Shown piece after piece: positions 30,871 through 36,587 of a stretch of DNA of 36,587 nucleotides. Position numbers and translations under genes: made by a program. Below the pieces are notes generated by a model that made no database searches, was not told where the DNA came from, and was given only the letters and a program-made list of their open reading frames with translations. The first letter of the stretch is position 1. Each line of letters opens with the position of its first letter. This DNA comes from Candidatus Parcubacteria bacterium (lineage in GTDB: Bacteria; Patescibacteriota; Minisyncoccia; Phycocordibacterales; Phycocordibacteraceae): the NCBI GenBank assembly GCA_021731495.1, contig JAKFXG010000017.1, forward strand, positions 1-36,587, read 5' to 3'.

Positions 30871-32139
30871 ATGCTCGATATACATTTTATTCGGGAGAAC
30901 GCCGATATTGTTAAGGCTGGTGCGGCAAAGAAGCGTATCGACGTTGATGTCGACCGGCTTCTTGCGGTGGACGATGAGCGTAAACTTTTGAAACAGGAGC
31001 TTGAAGCGAAGCGGGCTGAACAAAATCGACGCAGCAATGAGATACAGCGCGCGAGCGGCAGCGAGCGCGAGAAATTGATCGAGGCGATGCAACATCTCAA
31101 GGCGGGTATGGCCGAAAGCGAGGAGCGCCTGAAGGTCGTGATGGAGGAGTGGCAGAAGCTCATGCTCACAGTCCCGAATATTCCCGACATGTCGGTACCG
31201 GACGGGGTGAGCGATACTGAGAACCTTGAGGTGAAGAAGTGGGGGACTCCTACAGAATTTTCATTTACTCCGAAAGACCATGTCGAAATTATGACGGCAC
31301 TCGATATCGCCGATTTTGAGCGGGGCGCCAAAGTCGCCGGCTTCCGCGGCTACTTCCTCAAAGGCGATGGTGTGCTACTCGCGAATGCGGTATGGCAATT
31401 GGCGCTCAAACATTTCTCCACGAAAGGACTTGTGCCGATGAGTGTGCCGAGCCTGGTCCGCCGCGAATCTTTCATGGGCACCGGCTACCTGCCGCAGGGC
31501 GAGGAAGACCTCTACAAAACGCAGGACGGCGAATACCTCGCGGGCACAGCCGAAGTTGCAGCCATGGGCTACTACATGAATGAGACACTGGAGGCGAGCG
31601 CGTTCCCGGTGCAGTTCCTCGCGTTCTCTCCTTGTTTCCGCCGCGAAGCAGGGGCGCACGGCAAGGATGTGCGCGGACTGATTCGCGTGCATGAGTTCTT
31701 CAAATGGGAACAGGTTGTTTTGTGTAAGGCAGAACATGACGAGTCGGTCCGCATGCACGAATGGCTCAATCGCAATACAGAAGAATTTATCGAGCTTTTG
31801 AACATCCCGTATCACACGGTCGTGAATTGCGGTGGCGACCTGGGATTGGGGCAGGTGAAGAAATATGACATCGAGCTTTGGGTACCGGGAGAAAAAACAT
31901 ACCGGGAGATCAGCTCGGCTTCTTATTTCCATGATTTCCAGACGCGCCGGCTTAATATTCGGTACCGCGATGCCGAAGGAAACATGCGTTTCCCGCACTC
32001 CCTGAATTCCACCGCGATTCCTACGCCGCGCATTCTCGTTTCTATTGTAGAAAACTATCAGCAGGCGGACGGCACCATCAAAGTGCCCGATGCTCTCGTG
32101 CCGTATGTCGGAAAGAGTGTCATCGGCGTCGCGCGGTAA
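30871..32139 (+). CDS. serS: seryl-tRNA synthetase
   Basis: 422 residues. Charges tRNA-Ser. The N-terminal antiparallel coiled-coil arm (about 27-105), which contacts the long variable arm of tRNA-Ser, is present (RKLLKQELEAKRAEQNRRSN). Class II core: motif 2 FSPCFRREAGAHGKDVRGL, IRVHEFFKWEQVV, and YREISSASYFHDFQTRRLNI, the serine-site region. Motif 3 is FPHSLNSTAIPTPRILVSIV then ENYQQADG. Normal length for bacterial SerRS (about 420-430). The 3' end overlaps ftsQ by 35 nt. Confidence 0.97.
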   Translation: MLDIHFIRENADIVKAGAAKKRIDVDVDRLLAVDDERKLLKQELEAKRAEQNRRSNEIQRASGSEREKLIEAMQHLKAGMAESEERLKVVMEEWQKLMLTVPNIPDMSVPDGVSDTENLEVKKWGTPTEFSFTPKDHVEIMTALDIADFERGAKVAGFRGYFLKGDGVLLANAVWQLALKHFSTKGLVPMSVPSLVRRESFMGTGYLPQGEEDLYKTQDGEYLAGTAEVAAMGYYMNETLEASAFPVQFLAFSPCFRREAGAHGKDVRGLIRVHEFFKWEQVVLCKAEHDESVRMHEWLNRNTEEFIELLNIPYHTVVNCGGDLGLGQVKKYDIELWVPGEKTYREISSASYFHDFQTRRLNIRYRDAEGNMRFPHSLNSTAIPTPRILVSIVENYQQADGTIKVPDALVPYVGKSVIGVAR

Positions 32140-32923
32140 AGACCGGTTCGCAACGCGGCGCCGTAACCGGCGCCGCCGTGTCCTCACTGCGCTCGGCGTC
32201 ATTTTTGTTCTGCTTTCTGCAGGAATCATCTATGAGTTTCGGCAAAGCGCCGTGCGTATTTCGCGTATAGAAATATTCGGTGCCGACCAATCGTTGGCAG
32301 ATATAGCACGAACGACAATGCAAGGGAACTATTTCGGCGTCATTCCGCGTGATTCAACGTTCTTTTTCCCCGGCTCGCGTATTCGCTCCGACATTATCGC
32401 TGCGCACCCCGATATCGCCGCGGTGTCTATTTTCCGGAATGGGCTGTCGGGGCTTTCAATTAAAGTGAATGATCGCGTTCCCGTTGGGCGATGGTGCGGA
32501 CTTGCTCCATCGGGAGAAGGTGTAGACGAATACTGCTACGTTTTTGATGCAAACGGCTTGATCTTTGCGGCTGCTGACAATGCGGCTCAAACCATCAACA
32601 GCTTCACGCTGTATGCGCCGCTTGAGGGTGCGACGCTGGAACCGCTTCTTGCCACAGTCGCCGGCTCCGAGGAGCTTCCGACAACGTTTGATTTCGCGCG
32701 ACAGCTCGGCACATTCGGCTCCCCGGTCACCCATATCGTTCTTCGCGGCGATGAGATCGATATTCACCTCAAGAGCGGCACACGGATTACGTACGTGCTT
32801 GGTAATGAACAGAATGCTTTCACGGCGCTCTCGTCCGCAAGCAAGGATCTCGATCTCACAGATGGCTCTCTGGAATATATTGATCTGCGTTTTGACCGCA
32901 AAGTGTATTTGAAGAAGAGGTAA
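32105..32923 (+). CDS. ftsQ: FtsQ/DivIB-like cell division protein with POTRA domain
   Basis: 272 residues from ATG 32105. Short basic cytoplasmic tail (RFATRRRNRRRR), one membrane helix (about 28-46), then a POTRA domain opening VRISRIEIFGADQSLADIAR with IAAVSIFRNGLSGLSIKVND and RVPVGRWC, and a beta domain (YCYVFDANGLIFA, THIVLRGDEIDIHLKSG, YIDLRFDRKVYLKKR). This is the FtsQ layout; the final strand motif DLRFDxKVYLK is typical. It overlaps serS, a gene order that differs from the usual dcw cluster. FtsZ/FtsA are not in view. Confidence 0.82.
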   Translation: MSERVSSASRGKDRFATRRRNRRRRVLTALGVIFVLLSAGIIYEFRQSAVRISRIEIFGADQSLADIARTTMQGNYFGVIPRDSTFFFPGSRIRSDIIAAHPDIAAVSIFRNGLSGLSIKVNDRVPVGRWCGLAPSGEGVDEYCYVFDANGLIFAAADNAAQTINSFTLYAPLEGATLEPLLATVAGSEELPTTFDFARQLGTFGSPVTHIVLRGDEIDIHLKSGTRITYVLGNEQNAFTALSSASKDLDLTDGSLEYIDLRFDRKVYLKKR

Positions 32924-32956
32924 GCAGGGAGCAGAGATTTCTGATACGGTGTTTGG

Positions 32957-33955
32957 ATGGAATCATTTTGGAGCAGACTGCCGAGACCGTTCTTCGTAAT
33001 GGCGCCGATGGCGGATGTCACTGACGTGGCTTTTCGCGCACTCGTCGCGAAGCGCGGTAAGCCCGATGTGTTTTGGACCGAGTTCGTCTCGGCTGACGGG
33101 TTGTTCCACACACGGGAGATCAAGAAGATGGGCGACGCAGAAAATCCACTCATGCGCGATCTCGCATTCAGCAAGGCCGAGCGACCTATCGTCGCGCAGA
33201 TATTTTCGAGCAAACCCGACATGATCGCGTACGCGACGAAGCTTGTTGCCGAGCTTGGTTTCGATGGTGTCGATATCAATATGGGTTGTCCTGAGCGCAC
33301 TATTGAGCGGCAAGGGTGCGGCTCGGCGATGATAAAAACGCCCAAAGTTGCGCAAGACATCATCCTTGCGGCGAAAGAGGCGAGTGCTCTCCCTGTCTCG
33401 GTGAAGACACGTGTTGGCTACAATAAAGAGTCGCTCGACGAGTGGTTGTCTGCGCTCCTCGAAATGTCCCCCGCGGCCATTACGCTCCATTTGCGTACGC
33501 GTAAAGAATTGTCGCTTGTGCCCGCTGATTGGGAACTGATGAAAAAGGCGGTGGAGATTCGGGATCGTGTGAATCCAAACGTACTTCTCATTGGCAATGG
33601 CGACGTGCAGGACCTCGAAGATGCAAGATCGAAAGCTGCAGAATACGGGTGCGATGGCGTCATGCTCGGGCGCGCGATGTTCGGCAATCCATGGGTCTTT
33701 GCGGGACGCAAATCAGTGCGTCCCTTCGGATGTCCCGATGCGGGAGATACGCCGCTCGCTGAAAAGCTCGCGGCGCTCGTTGAGCTCGCACAGGGTTTTG
33801 AGAAAATCACACCAGCGAAGAATTTTGCCATTCTCAAAAAGCACATCAAGGCATTTGTTACCGGTTTCGATGGCGCTGCCGAACTCCGTGCGAAGCTTAT
33901 GCAGGCCGAGTCTGCTTCTGACCTCGAGCGCATCCTGAACGAGAATCAGTTATAA
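32957..33955 (+). CDS. dus: tRNA-dihydrouridine synthase
   Basis: 332 residues. FMN enzyme that reduces uridines in the tRNA D-loop. TIM-barrel motifs: FFVMAPMADVTDVAFRAL, DGVDINMGCPERTI (catalytic Cys111), QGCGSAMI, LPVSVKTRVGY, ITLHLRTRKEL, VLLIGNGDVQDLEDA and CDGVMLGRAMFGNPW. Subtype (DusA/B/C) is not assigned; the closest look is DusB-like. After NPWVFAGRK comes an in-frame family A insert RPFGCPDAGDT (33721-33746), at the junction of barrel and helical domain. A weak -10 (TACGGT) ends 6 nt before the ATG. The dnaX -10 hexamer overlaps its stop codon. Confidence 0.93.
   Translation: MESFWSRLPRPFFVMAPMADVTDVAFRALVAKRGKPDVFWTEFVSADGLFHTREIKKMGDAENPLMRDLAFSKAERPIVAQIFSSKPDMIAYATKLVAELGFDGVDINMGCPERTIERQGCGSAMIKTPKVAQDIILAAKEASALPVSVKTRVGYNKESLDEWLSALLEMSPAAITLHLRTRKELSLVPADWELMKKAVEIRDRVNPNVLLIGNGDVQDLEDARSKAAEYGCDGVMLGRAMFGNPWVFAGRKSVRPFGCPDAGDTPLAEKLAALVELAQGFEKITPAKNFAILKKHIKAFVTGFDGAAELRAKLMQAESASDLERILNENQL
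33721..33746 (+). repeat. in-frame palindromic element (family A) in dus
   Basis: Same 26-mer as in rbfA and dprA with T at the variable position. Here the coding strand is the opposite one, giving RPFGCPDAGD instead of SRIGTSEG; both orientations are free of stops in the frame used. Confidence 0.85.
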
Positions 33956-33956
33956 T
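33951..33956 (+). promoter_or_regulatory. -10 hexamer TATAAT of dnaX
   Basis: Consensus hexamer containing the dus TAA stop; seven bases before ATG 33964. Confidence 0.6.
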
Positions 33957-33963
33957 CGATCCT

Positions 33964-35016
33964 ATGGCGCATCAATCTCTCTATAGGATTCACCGTCCCG
34001 CAACGTTTGCGGATGTGGTGGGGCAGGAGCAGGTGACGAAGCCGCTGGAGGAAGCGGCGAAGACAAAGAAGATCGGGCACGCATATCTTTTTGCCGGCTC
34101 GCGTGGCCTCGGGAAGACCTCAGTTGCGCGCATTTTTGCGAATGCCATCGGCTGCACCGAGAACGATCTGTATGAGATCGATGCCGCGAGCAATAACAGC
34201 GTCGAGGACATTCGTGCGCTTACCGAGGGTGTGTATACACTGCCATTTGCTTCACCCTACAAGGTGTACATTCTTGACGAAGTGCACATGCTTTCCAAAG
34301 GCGCGTGGAATGCCTTTTTGAAAACACTCGAAGAGCCGCCCGCGCATGCGGTCTTCATCCTTGCAACGACCGAGCTCGAGAAGGTGCCTGAGACGGTACA
34401 GTCGCGGTGCCAGGTCTTCGAATTCAAGAAGCCGACGCGTGCCGTGCTCGCAAAAATGGTTGCGGCAGTTGCAAAGAAGGAGGGGTACACACTTGCTCCC
34501 GATGCGGCGGAGCTCGTCGCGATGCTCGCTGATGGTTCGTATCGCGATGCGCTATCGGTATTGCAGAAAGTGTTTGCGGCGACGGAAGGGAAGACGTTGT
34601 CTCGCCCCGAAGGGGCCCCTTTGGGGCGCGAAGCGGTGGAAGCTGCAACGGGCGCGCCGCGCCGCGAACAAGTTCATGCGCTTATCGGCGCGCTCGCCTC
34701 CGGCGAGCGCGACAAAGCTCTTGCGGCAATCGGGCAAGCAGCAAAAGCGGATGTAGACATGAAACTCTTTTTGGAACTTGTGCTTGGAGCATTGCGCACC
34801 ACACTCCTTATCCGTTACGCACCAGAACTCCGCACCGAGCTCCAGAGCGACCTCGGTGCGGACGAGTTCGCTGCGCTTGAGAAGTTTGCGGCAGGCAAGG
34901 ATATTACCCACACGACCATGCTCGCTTTCCTCACCGCCGCTGATCGCATCCGTTACGCACCCATTCCAGCGCTCCCCCTCGAATTAGCGGTTCTCGAACT
35001 TCTCGGCGGAGAATGA
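33964..35016 (+). CDS. dnaX: DNA polymerase III subunit gamma/tau, short form without zinc module
   Basis: 350 residues. Clamp-loader ATPase. N-terminal LYRIHRPATFADVVGQEQV, Walker A GSRGLGKT (45-52), IDAASNNSVEDIRAL, Walker B YILDEVHMLSKGAWNAFLKT, LEEPPAHAVFILATTELEKV and sensor/QSRCQVFEFKK. In other DnaX proteins a four-cysteine zinc module sits between the Walker A helix and IDAAS. Here only C64 remains and IDAAS follows eight residues later, so the module is deleted. Length fits a gamma-like protein with no tau tail. Two palindromic inserts (34603-34628 and 34690-34710) lie in the region before the collar domain. The stop overlaps the next ATG by 4 nt. Confidence 0.93.
   Translation: MAHQSLYRIHRPATFADVVGQEQVTKPLEEAAKTKKIGHAYLFAGSRGLGKTSVARIFANAIGCTENDLYEIDAASNNSVEDIRALTEGVYTLPFASPYKVYILDEVHMLSKGAWNAFLKTLEEPPAHAVFILATTELEKVPETVQSRCQVFEFKKPTRAVLAKMVAAVAKKEGYTLAPDAAELVAMLADGSYRDALSVLQKVFAATEGKTLSRPEGAPLGREAVEAATGAPRREQVHALIGALASGERDKALAAIGQAAKADVDMKLFLELVLGALRTTLLIRYAPELRTELQSDLGADEFAALEKFAAGKDITHTTMLAFLTAADRIRYAPIPALPLELAVLELLGGE
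34603..34628 (+). repeat. intragenic palindrome in dnaX (1)
   Basis: CGCCCCGAAGGGG directly followed by CCCCTTTGGGGCG; one non-pairing position per arm. In frame, encodes RPEGAPLG. Confidence 0.7.
34690..34710 (+). repeat. intragenic inverted repeat in dnaX (2)
   Basis: GCGCTCGCC-tcc-GGCGAGCGC, 9-bp arms, encodes ALASGER. It may be ordinary coding sequence rather than an inserted element. Confidence 0.4.
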
Positions 35017-35819
35017 TTAAGGACACTATTCACTGGGTGGTGCTTATAGTCGTCCTCGCGGTAAGCGGGAGCGCGCTCTATTCTAAATATCAGGACACTC
35101 GTCCCTGTGTGTACCCGGTTACCTATTCGATAGGTGTCGTAGACCCGCGTTTCGAGATTTCGAATGCGACGCTACTCAAAAATACCAATCGAGCCGTCGA
35201 GATCTGGAATAAGGCCGCCGGTCGTACCGTTCTCGTTTACGATCCCGCGGCGGACCTAAAGATCAATCTGGTATATGATTCGCGCGAAGCAAACGCGAAA
35301 CTTGGAAATGAGATTGCACGCCAGCAATCCAGTCTGGACAACGCGCGCGCCGCACTCGATGCTGTACAAGAAGAATTTACCGTAAGGCAGACCGCATATA
35401 ACGAGAAGGTTAGTGCGATTAATGCCCGCGGCGGTGCGACTCGGAGTGAGGCTTCATCCCTCGACCGGGAGCGCGAGTCGCTCAATGCGCTTGCGGACTC
35501 GATCAATAAAGAAGTTGCCAATTATAATAAAAGCATTGCCGCGCTCAATGCAGTGGTAAAAGAATACAATCAAACCGCCGGGCGTACGTTCGAGCAAGGG
35601 CAATACATTCAAGATTCCGCAGGCGCGCGGATTAATATTTTTCACTTCGTTGATACTACCCAGCTTGAGCGCGTCCTGGCCCATGAGTTCGGGCACGCGA
35701 TCGGTCTCGACCACAATGACGACCCCAAATCCATTATGTTCGCAAAAAATGAGAGCGGAAATTTGATCCCGACCCAATCCGATCTTGCGGCGCTTACAGC
35801 CGTCTGTGGGACTGACTAA
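35013..35819 (+). CDS. membrane-anchored matrixin-like zinc metalloprotease with coiled coil
   Basis: 268 residues. One N-terminal helix (about 7-24), a region IGVVDPRFEISNATLLKN and AVEIWNKAAGRTVLVYDP resembling the start of matrixin (M10/M57) catalytic domains, then a long coiled coil (about 95-190: LGNEIARQQSSLDNARAALD ...) inserted before the active site, and HEFGHAIGLDH (residues 224-234) matching HExxHxxGxxH, with the downstream Met of the met-turn in SIMF. So a catalytic zinc protease split by a coiled coil. It is probably outside the cytoplasm. Its start overlaps dnaX by 4 nt, although the two proteins have no obvious functional link. Confidence 0.83.
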   Translation: MIKDTIHWVVLIVVLAVSGSALYSKYQDTRPCVYPVTYSIGVVDPRFEISNATLLKNTNRAVEIWNKAAGRTVLVYDPAADLKINLVYDSREANAKLGNEIARQQSSLDNARAALDAVQEEFTVRQTAYNEKVSAINARGGATRSEASSLDRERESLNALADSINKEVANYNKSIAALNAVVKEYNQTAGRTFEQGQYIQDSAGARINIFHFVDTTQLERVLAHEFGHAIGLDHNDDPKSIMFAKNESGNLIPTQSDLAALTAVCGTD

Positions 35820-35867
35820 TAGATGCGATGACTGGGCATAATAGGTAGCATTTGGCTCTAGAGCCAG

Positions 35868-35873
35868 TATACT
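35868..35873 (+). promoter_or_regulatory. -10 hexamer TATACT of the second HTH/LAGLIDADG-like gene
   Basis: Six bases before ATG 35880. Just upstream TGGCTCTAGAGCCA (about 35853-35866) is a perfect 14-bp palindrome, a possible operator for the HTH protein itself. Confidence 0.55.
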
Positions 35874-35879
35874 ACCTTT

Positions 35880-36587
35880 ATGAAGCCAGTTGAAAAGCAA
35901 AAAGCGATTACCCTGCGCAAGGCGGGTAAAACCTATGCAGAAATTCTTGCTGAAATTCCAATAGCCAAATCGACTCTCTCTGAGTGGCTTAAAGCTGTCC
36001 AACTTGCGACCCCGCAGAGGCAACGTCTCACTAAGAAACGTCGAGAGGCGGGATTGCGCGGAGGCCGCGCACGACGTGAAGCAAGAATCTCAGAAATAAA
36101 GACACTTGAGCGTAATGGCCGCACTGAGATTGGCAGGCTCTCAAGTCGCGAACTCTGGCTCATTGGCATTGCTCTTTACTGGTCCGAGGGCTCCAAACAA
36201 TACAATCATTCTCCAAGCACGGGCGTCACGTTCAATAATTCTGATGCTCGAATGGTTCGCGTCTTCCTGAAGTGGCTTGAGAAAATGAACGTACCAGCGT
36301 CAGCAATCTGCTTTGAACTATATGTTCATGAGGCACGAAGATCTGAAGTCTCTGCCTTTAAGAATTGGTGGGCACACGAGCTTAATATATCCAAACATCA
36401 GCTAGATCGGGTATATTTTAAGAAAGGTAATCCGAAAACAAAACGGAAAAATATCGCTGACTTGTACCACGGTCTGGTAAGGATTAAAGTGAATTCGAGC
36501 GCGATTCTGAACCGAAAGATTAGCGGCTGGGTTCATGGTATCGTTGATTCATTGGGGAGTGGTGTAACTGGTAACACGCCTGCCTTT
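35880..36587 (+). CDS. HTH plus LAGLIDADG-like protein, second copy, running into tRNA-Gln
   Basis: Open for 236 codons to the window edge. N-terminal HTH (MKPVEKQKAITLRKAGKTYA, IPIAKSTLSEWLKAVQL), a basic linker (RQRLTKKRREAGLRGGRARR) and a domain with LWLIGIALYWSEGSKQY, VTFNNSDARMVRVFLKWL, ICFELYVHEARRSEV and VYFKKGNPKTKRKNI. Same order and motifs as the gene at 19138-19800, with low sequence identity, so an old paralogue. Alignment to the other copy puts its natural end near WVHGIVDSLG. No stop occurs before the tRNA-Gln that starts at 36553, so the frame overlaps the tRNA. Function unknown. Confidence 0.65.
   Translation, partial: MKPVEKQKAITLRKAGKTYAEILAEIPIAKSTLSEWLKAVQLATPQRQRLTKKRREAGLRGGRARREARISEIKTLERNGRTEIGRLSSRELWLIGIALYWSEGSKQYNHSPSTGVTFNNSDARMVRVFLKWLEKMNVPASAICFELYVHEARRSEVSAFKNWWAHELNISKHQLDRVYFKKGNPKTKRKNIADLYHGLVRIKVNSSAILNRKISGWVHGIVDSLGSGVTGNTPAF
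36553..36587 (+). tRNA. tRNA-Gln (UUG), 3'-truncated by the window edge
   Basis: TGGGGAG acceptor strand, D-arm GTG..CAC with TAACTGGTAA loop, then the start of an anticodon stem CCTGC and CTTT. That fits a Gln tRNA reading TTG, but the last anticodon base and the 3' half are beyond the window, so the identity is an inference. Confidence 0.55.

Noticed and set aside
30781-31095. N-terminal extension of the small protein at 30505-30780
   Set aside because: It overlaps serS in opposite orientation; an SD precedes ATG 30780.
35454-36023. 189-codon minus-strand frame opposite the metalloprotease and HTH genes
   Set aside because: It crosses two genes with good domain support on the other strand and shows no motif of its own.
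1-36587. CRISPR array
   Set aside because: No regularly spaced direct repeats with variable spacers and no cas gene motifs were seen; the repeats present are palindromes and tRNA pieces.
1-36587. TGA recoded as glycine
   Set aside because: TGA serves as the natural stop in many genes here (2865, 4078, the topA leader and others), and no in-frame TGA occurs at conserved glycines.

Overview
The window looks like a chromosomal segment of a Patescibacteria/CPR bacterium, probably of the Parcubacteria (Paceibacteria) side. That assignment is inference, not a database result. Reasons: informational enzymes are minimal (IF-2 of 489 aa without the long N-terminal region, DnaX of 350 aa without its zinc module, Rel of 533 aa without the C-terminal ACT region, L33 without zinc cysteines). 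There is no biosynthetic operon in 36 kb, and small VirB2/TrbC-like membrane proteins are numerous. TGA is used as a stop throughout, so the glycine-recoding CPR lineages are unlikely.

Layout. 1-2251: 3' part of gyrA. 2252-4078: a small ORF, a frameshifted YqfO/NIF3-C-like gene, a cysteine-cluster protein and a methyltransferase. 4075-7823: a membrane-anchored solute-binding protein followed by six tandem VirB2/TrbC-like small membrane proteins. 7889-9798 (-): a membrane protein coupled to an SPFH protein. 9888-11297: tRNA-Leu(UAG), tRNA-Lys(CUU), a class IV aminotransferase, tRNA-Leu(UAA) and tRNA-Cys. 11462-13269 (-): infB-rbfA. 13327-18846: cysteine desulfurase, an HtrA-like membrane protein, a ClpB-type AAA+ chaperone, rpmG and a NUDIX hydrolase. 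19056-21436: tRNA-Trp, an HTH/LAGLIDADG-like gene, and a VirB2-like/lysozyme-like fusion with a partner. 21417-24542: miaA, a 2-Cys peroxiredoxin, tRNA-Leu(CAA) with a truncated second copy, and parB. 24561-30780 (-): rel, topA, an EEP-family enzyme, dprA and a small acidic protein. 30871-35819: serS, ftsQ, dus, dnaX and a membrane-anchored metalloprotease. 35880-end: a second HTH/LAGLIDADG-like gene running into a tRNA-Gln.

Four sequence-level patterns stand out. (1) The 3' ends of tRNA-Cys, tRNA-Trp and a truncated tRNA-Leu are duplicated in direct orientation 140-205 bp downstream. Each interval carries a related ~47-bp core; the Cys and Trp cores match at 35 of 47 positions by my ungapped count. 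(2) Both HTH/LAGLIDADG-like genes end at the 5' end of a tRNA on the same strand. (3) Core genes carry small in-frame palindromic elements. One family occurs in rbfA, dprA and dus, another in gyrA and miaA, and there are unique palindromes in miaA, dnaX, clpB, topA and the cysteine desulfurase gene. (4) At least eleven genes have a -10 hexamer ending 6-7 nt before the start codon and no Shine-Dalgarno, the arrangement expected for leaderless mRNAs.

Functionally the window mixes replication and segregation (gyrA, topA, dnaX, parB, dprA), translation and tRNA modification (infB, rbfA, serS, rpmG, miaA, dus and probably the cysteine desulfurase), stress response (rel, clpB, peroxiredoxin), division (ftsQ) and a cell-surface set probably linked to type IV secretion or pilus-like structures.
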